Origin: Winogradskyella sp.
GTDB lineage: Bacteria > Bacteroidota > Bacteroidia > Flavobacteriales > Flavobacteriaceae
Length of the DNA stretch: 64,000 bases
Reading direction: 5' to 3'
Assembly: GCF_028289625.1 (NCBI RefSeq)
Contig: NZ_JANQOM010000034.1
Coordinates: 1-64,000 of the forward strand
Shown here: piece after piece, positions 52,988 to 62,118 of the stretch
How positions within the stretch are numbered: position 1 is the first letter of the stretch
How the letters are laid out: each line of letters opens with the position of its first letter
Translations under genes and position numbers: made by a program
Notes under the pieces: generated by a model
What the model was told of the DNA's origin: nothing
Seen by the model: the letters and a program-made list of their open reading frames with translations, nothing else
The model's database searches: none

Positions 52988-53587
52988 TCATTCACCAAAA
53001 ATTTCAGCTTTTGTCCTGACAATAGCCTTAACATGATAATCTACAATTTTTTGGCGACCTTCCCTAGTATTAAGGATGTCCTTGAATTCTTCAAAATTAT
53101 CCATAAAGAAACTCTCAGTTAATATCGCAGGTATCTTGGTCTTAGTCAACACATAAAATCGACGCTCTTTATCTAGATCACCATCAGAGAAATCTGTACG
53201 CAGTTTTCTATTCGGGAATTCGTTTCTGTATGCTTCGCCGAAGATGGTTGCGATTTTATCGCTTTTGGTATTTCCGGGAGAGGTGAATATTTCACTACCA
53301 TGTCCTCCACCAGCATTGCTATGGATACTTAAATAAAAACTTTTGCCCGCTGGATATTTATTGGCGCGATTAACACGAGTTTCTAAACGCACATCGCGAT
53401 ATTCTGGAGCAATATTGACATAAGGGATTTTTAGTAGTGTCAATTGCTCTACAATACCAGCAACTATAGCTCTGTTAAACTCCCCTTCATATATAATGCC
53501 AGCATTTCCCCAATCTTTGCGTTTGCCAGGAGTGGTATACTCACCATTGATTAAACCTCCATGACCATTGTCTAAAAGTACTATCAT
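52988..53587 (-). CDS. N-acetylmuramoyl-L-alanine amidase (Amidase_3)
   Basis: This 199-residue zinc amidase has the family residues His9 (DNGHGG), Glu36 or Glu34 (YEGEFN), His89 (SIHSNAGGG) and Glu158 (ILTESF). It cleaves the amide bond between MurNAc and the stem peptide. There is no signal peptide, so either export is unconventional or it acts in recycling or lysis; compare phage-type amidases. It stands alone between two larger genes. Confidence 0.9.
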   Translation of the reverse strand: MIVLLDNGHGGLINGEYTTPGKRKDWGNAGIIYEGEFNRAIVAGIVEQLTLLKIPYVNIAPEYRDVRLETRVNRANKYPAGKSFYLSIHSNAGGGHGSEIFTSPGNTKSDKIATIFGEAYRNEFPNRKLRTDFSDGDLDKERRFYVLTKTKIPAILTESFFMDNFEEFKDILNTREGRQKIVDYHVKAIVRTKAEIFGE

Positions 53588-53714
53588 AATTAATCATAGT
53601 TTACAGGGTCAGCACGAGCTAATTTTAAGGTCTAAGGGAATGCTTAAAGTTACAAATAAAAAGTAAAGCAATAAGCACAGACTCTTAAAGTATATTAAAA
53701 TTTATACAATTCGA

Positions 53715-56700
53715 TTAATTCTTAATAAACTTCTGGGTAGACTTTAATTCGCCTGATTGAATTTCCAAAAAGTAGATGCCTTTTGATAAGCTGGACACAT
53801 CCATACTGTAATTATTTGCCAATACTTCTATAGCATTTAATTCCCGACCATTCATATCTATAATTCTTAAATTATTTATTGGTTGGATTGAAGTTATTTT
53901 CAACCTATCCGAAACTGGATTAGGATAAAGCCTAACATTCTGTAATTCTTCATCAGCAACACTTAAAGGCTCAACAATTTGAGTATTGACCGTATTTGTT
54001 GTAATGGGTGCGTTAAAATCAAAGAAAATATCTGCTGTACCACTTATAATATCTCCAGCTTCAACATCTGGCAAAGGTTTAATTCTAAATGCTATATAAC
54101 CTTGAGATTGTTCTTCACTTACACTCTGAGAAGGTAAATCAATGTCGTCAAAAATAAACTCAACAAAATTTCCATTGGTTATCTGTACCCGATAATTATG
54201 GCTCGAAGACATAATCTGAAGGGTTCGCCAGTCTAATTTAGAATCTAAAATATCCTCAATTCTTACTGTGATAGCTGAGGCCGTTCCCGTATTTTGGAAT
54301 CGGACAATGTAATCTAGATAATTACTGATTTCATCTAAAAATATTGAGGAGCCTTGTAAAACAAGTTTATCATTTGGATCAAAAGAATTGACTACCACCT
54401 GATTTAAATTGAAAGTATTGTTCATAGGTGTAAAATCGTTCTCATTTGGAAATATTTCTGCAATAATTTCAATAATATCATCACCATTAACAATTGGAGG
54501 TTGAAAGACGTTAAACTCTAAAAATATAGATCTTGTCTCAAACGGATTTAGATCAAAGAATTCAAAAGAAAGCTCATTACTGGTTTCATTAATTGTATAA
54601 TAATCTGTAAAAAGATAGGACATCATGGCATCATCAAATAGGAACGTCATCGTTCCGTCTGCTATTGAAGTTCCATTGTTTTTATAGATTATCTGATAAC
54701 TTGTATCAAAACCGGGTCTGGCCTCATCAACAGGAAGTACTGTTATGCTCAAATCCTCAATATTTTGAGTGGCTTCTAAACAAAAATTATTGGAACTACT
54801 AGTATTTCCCAGTTCAGAAAAATTAATAGTAACAGACTGTGGGTTTACAGACAAATAACTCGCCAAACTCTGATCGACCTCAACATTAAAATCTCCTTCC
54901 AAAGTGGTCATCTCATAAAATCCGTTAGCCTGAGTGAGCGTTGCAAAGGTATCTGTCGTGCTTTCTGCTACAATCATAAAATTTTCCAAAGGTAAATCTG
55001 TTGCATCACAACCGTTTGCATCAATATCCATGGTTAAATTACCATTAATCACATTCCGCTTCCCCTTATTATTTACCCATGAAATACTATTGGCCTCATT
55101 AGATGCAAATAAAATGTCCTGCAGACCATCACTATTCATGTCATACGATTTTATAAAAGTAATGTCTTTTTCAACGGTAATAATTGATTCAGGAGTGCCA
55201 AAAGAACCATTGCTATCCAAATTTTCGTACCATTGCAGTTCTTTTGTTCCAAATCGCGTTGATGATATGATATCCATATCACCATCATTATCCATATCAG
55301 AAACCTCTAAAGATTTCACCCCAAAAGGATTCTGAAATACAGTTAAGGGTGCATTAAAATTACCTAAGCCATCAGAATTTTTTATCCAGAATATTCTATT
55401 CTCCTCACTAGAAGCCACCACAACATCTAGAAAATCATCACCATTAATATCTGAAACTACAAGGGATTCTGGACTATCAATGGCATTTGAAATGAGTTGT
55501 TCTGAACTAAACTGTCCTTGGCCATTTAAATTTTCAAACCACGAAACTCTATCACCAATTGCTGAACCAACCACTATATCCTGATCATTATCACCATCTA
55601 TATCTGCACAAAATAATAAAGACGATTGAAAAAACGAATTGGTTATTATTTGTTCGTTTCCAAATCCTGAAAATGAGAGTTTGAACCATGACACTGTATC
55701 TTCGGTTATAGATATAATATCGTTTAAACCATCATTATCAATATCCACTGAAAACAGGGTTCTGTCTTGAAATGAGGACCCAGTTATAGGATCAGCGGAT
55801 GGAAAGTCTGCCTGACCGAAATTTGGTAACAACACCAATTCCCCAGAATCGCCTGATGCAATAATATCTGGAGCGCCATTATTATCAAAGTCATTTACAA
55901 ATGCTGTAGTTATTGGGCCATTAGTATCAAAGGTATAAATCTCCTCAGGCAAGGCAAAGGTGCCATTACCATCAATATTTTCGTACCAACTAATCTTTTT
56001 ATCCAGCCTTGATGCAGATACAACATCGAGATCATTGTCCCCATCCAAATCTGCAGCATAAGCTACTGTCGGCTCAAGTGCTGAATAGGTTAGTGTCTGA
56101 GGAGGATTAAAAATACCCTGACCATTAAAACTTGGCAACCAAAAGATTTTTCTATTGCTAACTTGAGCTATTATGACATCTAAATGAGTGTCACCGTTTA
56201 GATCGGACATGTATATTGATGATGCACTGCCATTAAATAGAGTTTGTGGACTTGCAAAAGTACCTTGCCCATCTGTATTTCGATACCATACCACAGTGCC
56301 ATTTGTCACAGTTGATACGACATCTATAAATCCATCCTCATCAATATCCTCTGCATATATTTTTCCCAAAACACCACTTGAAAAATTAGACGTTATTAGT
56401 TGTTGAGGACCAAAACTACCTAGACCATCCATATTTCGAGACCAATGCAATGTTCCATCATCTGTAGAGCTAAACACTACATCCATAAACCCATCAGAAT
56501 CAATATCTGCAACGATAACCTCTATGAAATCGTTTAAGCTGTTCGATATAATGTTTTCTGAAGAAAAATCACCTAGTCCGTCAAGATTTTCATAATATAC
56601 CACCTTAGGTGAACCAAAAAAGCTCGAGGCTGTAACAATATCATAATCACCGTCATTATCCAAATCCTCAACGGCCAATGAAAAAGCATCAATCAACGGA

Positions 56701-57278
56701 TTAGTGGCACTGATATCAATAATATCAAAAGTACCTTGGCCATCTATATTCTCATACCAAGCCAACCCATCATCACCAGAGGATATAATATCCATATCGC
56801 CATCGTTATCCATATCTTTTGCAAGTATTTCGGAATCATAACTCTGGTCAAATTGCAAATCATAGATAATATTTTTAGCACCGAAAGTTCCCATACCATC
56901 CATATTTTCGTACCAAGCAATTTCATTTTGAAAATCCGCGGCAGAAATGACATCCATATCACCATCTCCATCAATATCTGCAGCATATACGGCTTGAGCC
57001 CGATCTGCTGTGCCGGAAATAATTTTAAGCTTTCCATAGGTTCCTAAGCCATCTAAATTTTCATACCATGCAATTCTGTCATCATTACGGGAAGAGGATA
57101 AAACGTCCATGTCGCCATCACCATCTAAATCTGCAGAATAGACAGATGAAGGAAGGTCAGGAAAAAAAGTATTGTCAATTACTGTGTTAAACCCAAACTC
57201 CAAGGTTGGGAAATCTGTTTGAGCAAGAGAAAACTGCAAACAAAAAATTAAAAAAAGATAAGTGTATTTTTTTTTCAT
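53715..57278 (-). CDS. giant secreted FG-GAP/VCBS repeat protein with T9SS sorting domain, copy 1
   Basis: This 1187-residue protein has a Sec signal (1-19, ending SLAQ). Next are 14 FG-GAP-type repeats of about 50 residues with a DxDxDGxxD calcium-loop pattern and a WYEN/WFEN strand (to about residue 735). A beta-sandwich region (about 760-1090) contains DPNDKLVLQGSSIFL and FRIKPLPDVEAGDI. The C-terminal type A sorting domain has LYPNPVSDRL, GIYFLEI and KFIKN. It is predicted to cross the outer membrane by the type IX system and be anchored or released at the surface. Repeats are more diverged than in copy 2. Role may be adhesion; inferred. Confidence 0.9.
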   Translation of the reverse strand: MKKKYTYLFLIFCLQFSLAQTDFPTLEFGFNTVIDNTFFPDLPSSVYSADLDGDGDMDVLSSSRNDDRIAWYENLDGLGTYGKLKIISGTADRAQAVYAADIDGDGDMDVISAADFQNEIAWYENMDGMGTFGAKNIIYDLQFDQSYDSEILAKDMDNDGDMDIISSGDDGLAWYENIDGQGTFDIIDISATNPLIDAFSLAVEDLDNDGDYDIVTASSFFGSPKVVYYENLDGLGDFSSENIISNSLNDFIEVIVADIDSDGFMDVVFSSTDDGTLHWSRNMDGLGSFGPQQLITSNFSSGVLGKIYAEDIDEDGFIDVVSTVTNGTVVWYRNTDGQGTFASPQTLFNGSASSIYMSDLNGDTHLDVIIAQVSNRKIFWLPSFNGQGIFNPPQTLTYSALEPTVAYAADLDGDNDLDVVSASRLDKKISWYENIDGNGTFALPEEIYTFDTNGPITTAFVNDFDNNGAPDIIASGDSGELVLLPNFGQADFPSADPITGSSFQDRTLFSVDIDNDGLNDIISITEDTVSWFKLSFSGFGNEQIITNSFFQSSLLFCADIDGDNDQDIVVGSAIGDRVSWFENLNGQGQFSSEQLISNAIDSPESLVVSDINGDDFLDVVVASSEENRIFWIKNSDGLGNFNAPLTVFQNPFGVKSLEVSDMDNDGDMDIISSTRFGTKELQWYENLDSNGSFGTPESIITVEKDITFIKSYDMNSDGLQDILFASNEANSISWVNNKGKRNVINGNLTMDIDANGCDATDLPLENFMIVAESTTDTFATLTQANGFYEMTTLEGDFNVEVDQSLASYLSVNPQSVTINFSELGNTSSSNNFCLEATQNIEDLSITVLPVDEARPGFDTSYQIIYKNNGTSIADGTMTFLFDDAMMSYLFTDYYTINETSNELSFEFFDLNPFETRSIFLEFNVFQPPIVNGDDIIEIIAEIFPNENDFTPMNNTFNLNQVVVNSFDPNDKLVLQGSSIFLDEISNYLDYIVRFQNTGTASAITVRIEDILDSKLDWRTLQIMSSSHNYRVQITNGNFVEFIFDDIDLPSQSVSEEQSQGYIAFRIKPLPDVEAGDIISGTADIFFDFNAPITTNTVNTQIVEPLSVADEELQNVRLYPNPVSDRLKITSIQPINNLRIIDMNGRELNAIEVLANNYSMDVSSLSKGIYFLEIQSGELKSTQKFIKN

Positions 57279-57290
57279 TTAAAACCATTT

Positions 57291-57377
57291 TTATTTTACG
57301 AAGTAAGCGTTATTTATTTGATTTTTGAAATCTAAAGCACTTTGTTCATTATAATAAATACCTCCTTTATCGATAAA
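57291..57377 (-). pseudogene. remnant of the YheT-like hydrolase 3' end
   Basis: On the minus strand this reads FIDKGGIYYNEQSALDF, matching FIDKRNIYYNEQRTLDF at the end of the intact hydrolase gene, then a different short tail and stop. It contains the palindrome CCTTTATCGATAAAGG (57364-57379). It sits between the two FG-GAP genes, where a tandem duplication breakpoint is expected. Confidence 0.88.
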
Positions 57378-57382
57378 GGCTA

Positions 57383-60300
57383 TCAATTCTTTATAAATTT
57401 TGTTGTTGTCCTTGATTCACCTGATCGAATCTCCAAAAAATAAATACCCTTAGATAAACTAGAAACGTCTAAGGTATAATCTTTGATTGGTGAAATATCG
57501 AAAATCTTTAACATCCTACCATTAATATCCAATATCTTAAGACCATCAATAAATCGTTGTGACGTTATCCTCAATTTATCAGAAGTAGGATTTGGATATA
57601 GCTTGATGTTATCCAATTCTTGGTCATCAATGCTAAGTGGTGGAACAATTTCGGTATTTACGGTATTAGTAATTATCGGTGGGTTAAAGTCAAAATAGAT
57701 ATCTGCCACTCCACTAATGATGTCCCCAATTTGCACATTGGATTTTGGCTTTATCTTAAAAGCGATATAACCATGAGACTCTTGTTCATTAGATGTACTA
57801 TCTGGTAAGTTAATATTGTTGAATATAAAGCTGACATCGGTTTCATTTTCAATTTCTACACGACCTGAATGGCTTAGACTTTCTAATTGCATGGTCGTCC
57901 AATCTAATTTATCATCCAGAACATGCTCTACCCTAACATTAATGGCACTTGCCGTTCCTGTGTTCTGGAAACGAATCAAATAATTAAGGTATTTATTTGC
58001 ATCCTCTATAAAAATCTCCTCGCCTTGTAACACAGTGATATCATTTGGGTCATAAGAACCAATTACAATTTGCTCTAGTGTAAAGATATTGTCATCTTCG
58101 GTTTCATCTCCGGAAACTGGGTTTACGGTTGCCGTTGATATCAATACATCATCGATATTGGCTGTCGGTGGTGCAAATACATTGAACTCAAGGTCAATGA
58201 CTTTAGTTTCGAATGGATTAAAATCTACAAAATCAAAACTTAAACTATCGGTGGTCTGAGAGCTTACCGTTTCGCTGGCACTTAAGAATTGTATCTTACT
58301 GTCATCAAACTGGAAGGACACCGAACCACTCAGTTGTGTCGTCCCAATATTTTTACAAACGATCTGATAAGAGGTGTCGAAACCTGGTCTTGGCTCGTCT
58401 ATGGATGGGTAAATGCTGACCGTTAAATCGTTGAAAACGCCAGAAGGCTCTATACAGAAATCTACGGTATCTGTATTGCCTAAACCAACAAAATCTGAGA
58501 TTTGAGATATTGGATTTGATGTGTAATAATTAGGAAAGTTTTCCAATTGTGTATTGAAACTTCCTTGATTCACGGCTATTCTGTAGTACCCATCATTTTG
58601 AGAAAATGAAGAAAAGCTGTCATTTCCATTGTTGGTAGAGATTAAAATATTAGGAACAAAAATGTCATCCATGTCATCACAACCATCATTATTAAAGTCA
58701 AACTTTAACAGACCATTAATTTCATTTCCTAAAATTCCTAAATTTTTATTTAATAGTATTTTATCGTCATTTTTAGAAGAGGATAACACATCAATATCTC
58801 CATCACCATCAACATCACTTATATAAATAGATGTTAGACCGTCTAAATTAGAAGTTATGAGTTGTTCTTCACCAAAACCGCCCTGACTGTCATTTTTAAA
58901 CCAAATCACTTTGTCACTGTTATTAACACCAGCTATCATGTCATTATATCCATCACCGTCAATATCTGACGCAAACACTGATCTAGCGTCACTCCCAAAT
59001 TTATACTGTTGAGCTCCAAAATTACCCTGACCATCAATATTCTCATACCATGATATCCTATTATTACCTTCGGAAGTTGAAAATACATCCATATCATCAT
59101 CATTATCAATATCTGCCGCATAAACCGTTGTTAACCCTGAGGCTAATTGACTTATAACTTGTTGGCTACCAAAATTACCTTGACCATCAATATTTTCAAA
59201 CCATACGATGGTGTCATAAATACCCACTAATAAGTCCATATCACTATCGTTATCAATATCAACTGCAAAGACTGAATTTGCACTATTTGCCTGAATGCTT
59301 ATAATTTGTTGAGGACTAAAATCACCTTGAGCATCCATATTTTCATACCAAGCTACTTTATCGTTATTACTCGAGGTAGAAACAATGTCCATATCACCAT
59401 CATTATCGATATCCACAGCATAAATAGAAGTCACTCTGTCAACATTAATTGAAATAACTTGTTGGGGTCCAAAATCACCTTGACCATCAATATTTTCGTA
59501 CCAAGCTATTTTCCTATCTTCTGCTGAACCTGAAAGGGCATCCATATCGCCATCACCATCAATATCAGATGCAAACACAGAAACAGCTCCATCTGCATTA
59601 TTTGTGATTGTTTTCATTACGTTGAAATTACCTTGACCATTAGTATTTTCAAACCAAGCGATTTTATCATCATTAATTGATGCCGATAAAATATCGGCAT
59701 CACCATCACCATCAATGTCAGACACAAAAATTGAACTCGCTCCGTCTACAGACGAAACTATTATTTTTTCTTCACTAAAATCACCCAGCCCGTCAATATT
59801 TTCGTACCATGCTATTTTGTCGTCATTATATGAAGCAGACAAAACATCTATGTCGCCATCGTTGTCTAAATCAATTGTAGATATAAATACTGCACCATTT
59901 GCCAAAGACGATATAATCTGTTGACTACCAAAGTTGCCTGCACCATCCATATTCTCATACCACGCTATTTTATCATCGTTTTCAGAAGCTGATACTACAT
60001 CCATATCACCATCATTATCTATATCTGCTGAATATACTGAAGTTGTACCATCCGTTAATTCAGTAATAATTTGTTTTGGCCCCATATTTCCTTGACCATT
60101 TATATTTTCAAACCAAACTACGTTATTATCAACTCTAGAACCCGAAACAATATCTTTATCTCCATCGCCATCTATGTCTGCTGTATTACTCGTAGTCTCA
60201 CCAACACTTATATCTTGTCTAGGTCCAAAGTTGCCTTGACCATCTATATTTTCAAACCAAGTTATTCTGCCTGTAAGTGGATTTGTAATATAGAAATCTA

Positions 60301-60949
60301 CATTAATATCCATATCACCATCATTATCTATATCAGAAGTATAAATTCTTCTTACACCACTTAAACCACTTGCTATAATCTGCTGAGTACCAAAATTCCC
60401 TAGCCCATTTACATTTTCATACCATGCAATTTTATCATCTACGTAAGAAGTCGAAAGCACATCCATATCACCATCGCCATCAATGTCAGATGCGAATACA
60501 GATGTGGGCCCATTAGCAGCACCAAAGGCACCACCACCTACTGGATTAGAGATTATTTGCTGGTTCCCAAAATTCCCTAATCCATCTGTGTTCTCATACC
60601 ATGCAATTTTATCATCACTATATGAAGCAGATAAAACATCCATATCACCGTCACCATCAACATCAGATGCAAATACAGATGTGGCGTTATCGGCATCAGT
60701 TGTAATAACAATTTGAGAACTAAAACTTCCCTCTCCATTTATATTTTTGTACCATGCAATTTTATCATCAAACCGTGAGGAAGAAAGTACATCCATATAG
60801 CCATCACCATCTAGATCGGCTGCGTAAACGGAGCTTGGAAAACTTGTTCCGCTATCCACATCCGTAACAATAATTTCATTAAATGCAATCTGCCCAAAAC
60901 CAAGATGAAAGTAAAAAATAAGAGCGAACGCAATGTAAAAAATCTTCAT
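57383..60949 (-). CDS. giant secreted FG-GAP/VCBS repeat protein with T9SS sorting domain, copy 2
   Basis: This 1188-residue tandem paralog of the next gene has a Sec signal (1-19, ending GFGQ), 14 FG-GAP repeats (to about residue 745) with near-identical units such as ASDIDGDGDMDVLSTSY then DDKIAWYEN, a beta-sandwich region with DPNDITVLQGEEIF, and a type A sorting domain (LYPNPTSDKLRI, GIYFLEI, KFIKN). The repeats are more uniform than in the other copy, implying recent homogenisation. It lies 39 bases after the YheT-like gene, and with that gene's tail forms the unit that was duplicated. Confidence 0.9.
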   Translation of the reverse strand: MKIFYIAFALIFYFHLGFGQIAFNEIIVTDVDSGTSFPSSVYAADLDGDGYMDVLSSSRFDDKIAWYKNINGEGSFSSQIVITTDADNATSVFASDVDGDGDMDVLSASYSDDKIAWYENTDGLGNFGNQQIISNPVGGGAFGAANGPTSVFASDIDGDGDMDVLSTSYVDDKIAWYENVNGLGNFGTQQIIASGLSGVRRIYTSDIDNDGDMDINVDFYITNPLTGRITWFENIDGQGNFGPRQDISVGETTSNTADIDGDGDKDIVSGSRVDNNVVWFENINGQGNMGPKQIITELTDGTTSVYSADIDNDGDMDVVSASENDDKIAWYENMDGAGNFGSQQIISSLANGAVFISTIDLDNDGDIDVLSASYNDDKIAWYENIDGLGDFSEEKIIVSSVDGASSIFVSDIDGDGDADILSASINDDKIAWFENTNGQGNFNVMKTITNNADGAVSVFASDIDGDGDMDALSGSAEDRKIAWYENIDGQGDFGPQQVISINVDRVTSIYAVDIDNDGDMDIVSTSSNNDKVAWYENMDAQGDFSPQQIISIQANSANSVFAVDIDNDSDMDLLVGIYDTIVWFENIDGQGNFGSQQVISQLASGLTTVYAADIDNDDDMDVFSTSEGNNRISWYENIDGQGNFGAQQYKFGSDARSVFASDIDGDGYNDMIAGVNNSDKVIWFKNDSQGGFGEEQLITSNLDGLTSIYISDVDGDGDIDVLSSSKNDDKILLNKNLGILGNEINGLLKFDFNNDGCDDMDDIFVPNILISTNNGNDSFSSFSQNDGYYRIAVNQGSFNTQLENFPNYYTSNPISQISDFVGLGNTDTVDFCIEPSGVFNDLTVSIYPSIDEPRPGFDTSYQIVCKNIGTTQLSGSVSFQFDDSKIQFLSASETVSSQTTDSLSFDFVDFNPFETKVIDLEFNVFAPPTANIDDVLISTATVNPVSGDETEDDNIFTLEQIVIGSYDPNDITVLQGEEIFIEDANKYLNYLIRFQNTGTASAINVRVEHVLDDKLDWTTMQLESLSHSGRVEIENETDVSFIFNNINLPDSTSNEQESHGYIAFKIKPKSNVQIGDIISGVADIYFDFNPPIITNTVNTEIVPPLSIDDQELDNIKLYPNPTSDKLRITSQRFIDGLKILDINGRMLKIFDISPIKDYTLDVSSLSKGIYFLEIRSGESRTTTKFIKN

Positions 60950-60988
60950 AAAAAATAATTTCCGTAAATGTAAGAAAAGTTATATTTC

Positions 60989-61954
60989 TTAAATGTTAAG
61001 AACAAAGTCCAAAGTGCGTTGTTCATTATAATAAATGTTCCGTTTATCGATAAAACCCACATGCCCTCCATATTTTGGCATTTCTAAATAAAGATTTGGG
61101 TTATTTTTAGCCTCTTTTACTGGGTAGCATGACGCTGATAAAAAGGAATCATTGAGTGCATTAATAATTAACGATGGTACTTTGATATTGGGTAGAAACT
61201 GTAAACTGCTTGCTTTTTCATAATAATCATAAGCATCTTTAAAACCATGTGCTCTAGACGTATACACATGGTCAAAATCTATTAAGCTTTTAATGGAATT
61301 ATAATCCTCTGGACTTATATCATTCGGAAATTGCTCAAGCTTGGGTTTCAATTTTTTCTTTAGATGGTCTAAAAACCGAATGGCATAATGCTTGTTCTTG
61401 AGACTTAATAATTCATCACAAGAGCCTTTTAAGTCGCATGGCGTAGAGATAGCGATAACCCCTTTTAGTTCCTTAGGAACATTATCGCGTTCACCAGCAT
61501 ATTTTAAGACCATATTGGCACCAAGGCTGATGCCTTTAATATAAATCTCATTATATTTCCCCTTTTCAAATATGTAATTTAAAACTGCCTCTAAATCTTC
61601 AGTGGCACCAGAATGATAACTACGATACAATGTGTTGGGTTCGCCACTACAGCCTCTAAAATTAACGGCACAAGCATCAATACCGTTGTCATTAAATAAC
61701 TTTGCTGTTCCAGTAATATAAGGCCGTTGCGCATGGCCTTCTAAGCCATGTAAGAGAATAATAGCTTTATTGGATGTTGCTTTAGCATAACTCCAGTCCA
61801 GATCCATAAAATCACTATCAGGTAGTGTAATCCGTTCTCTTGTCTGTTCTACACCATTGACGGTTCTTGCCAAGCCAGAAAATACGGTGGACACAAAACT
61901 CTTTTTAGCCCAAAATGGTGGTTTGTAAGTGGATTCTACTATAGGCATATCCAA
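60989..61954 (-). CDS. YheT-like alpha/beta hydrolase
   Basis: This 321-residue hydrolase has HGLEGHAQRPYI (69-80), AVNFRGCSGEPN (96-107), nucleophile elbow GISLGAN with Ser143, and a C-terminal GGHVGF with the catalytic His (about 298). These are signatures of the YheT/ABHD1-ABHD3 esterase family, thought to act on lipids. It is cytoplasmic or peripheral with no signal peptide. Its last 22 codons are duplicated in the gap between the two FG-GAP genes downstream. Confidence 0.9.
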   Translation of the reverse strand: MDMPIVESTYKPPFWAKKSFVSTVFSGLARTVNGVEQTRERITLPDSDFMDLDWSYAKATSNKAIILLHGLEGHAQRPYITGTAKLFNDNGIDACAVNFRGCSGEPNTLYRSYHSGATEDLEAVLNYIFEKGKYNEIYIKGISLGANMVLKYAGERDNVPKELKGVIAISTPCDLKGSCDELLSLKNKHYAIRFLDHLKKKLKPKLEQFPNDISPEDYNSIKSLIDFDHVYTSRAHGFKDAYDYYEKASSLQFLPNIKVPSLIINALNDSFLSASCYPVKEAKNNPNLYLEMPKYGGHVGFIDKRNIYYNEQRTLDFVLNI

Positions 61955-61995
61955 AAATATAATAAAATGTCAAGTTGAGTAATTTCAATCCCAAT

Positions 61996-62116
61996 AACTA
62001 TTCGGAGAAAATTATATCGAGAAGCTTTAGAGATTCAATTCTTTAATAGTTCTCGATAGCTCTGCTGAGCCTGTCGAAGTACATCGCACAAAAGACGTGA
62101 CAATCGAACTGACAGC
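61996..62116. repeat. palindromic intergenic element
   Basis: Arms TATCGAGAA (62015-62023) and TTCTCGATA (62050-62058) are perfect complements. The flanking CTGAGCCTGTCGAAGT and CAATCGAACTGACAGC words resemble those in the element at 18797-18905. It separates the CocE-type gene from the YheT-like gene. Confidence 0.6.
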
Positions 62117-62118
62117 TT

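Noticed and set aside
52988..53587. Amidase gene as part of a prophage
   Set aside because: It lacks a signal peptide like an endolysin, but no holin, structural or integrase genes are nearby.
54800..60900. Tandem DNA repeats in the FG-GAP genes as a possible CRISPR or satellite array
   Set aside because: The periodicity of about 150-190 bases comes from protein repeats of about 50-60 residues in a continuous frame.
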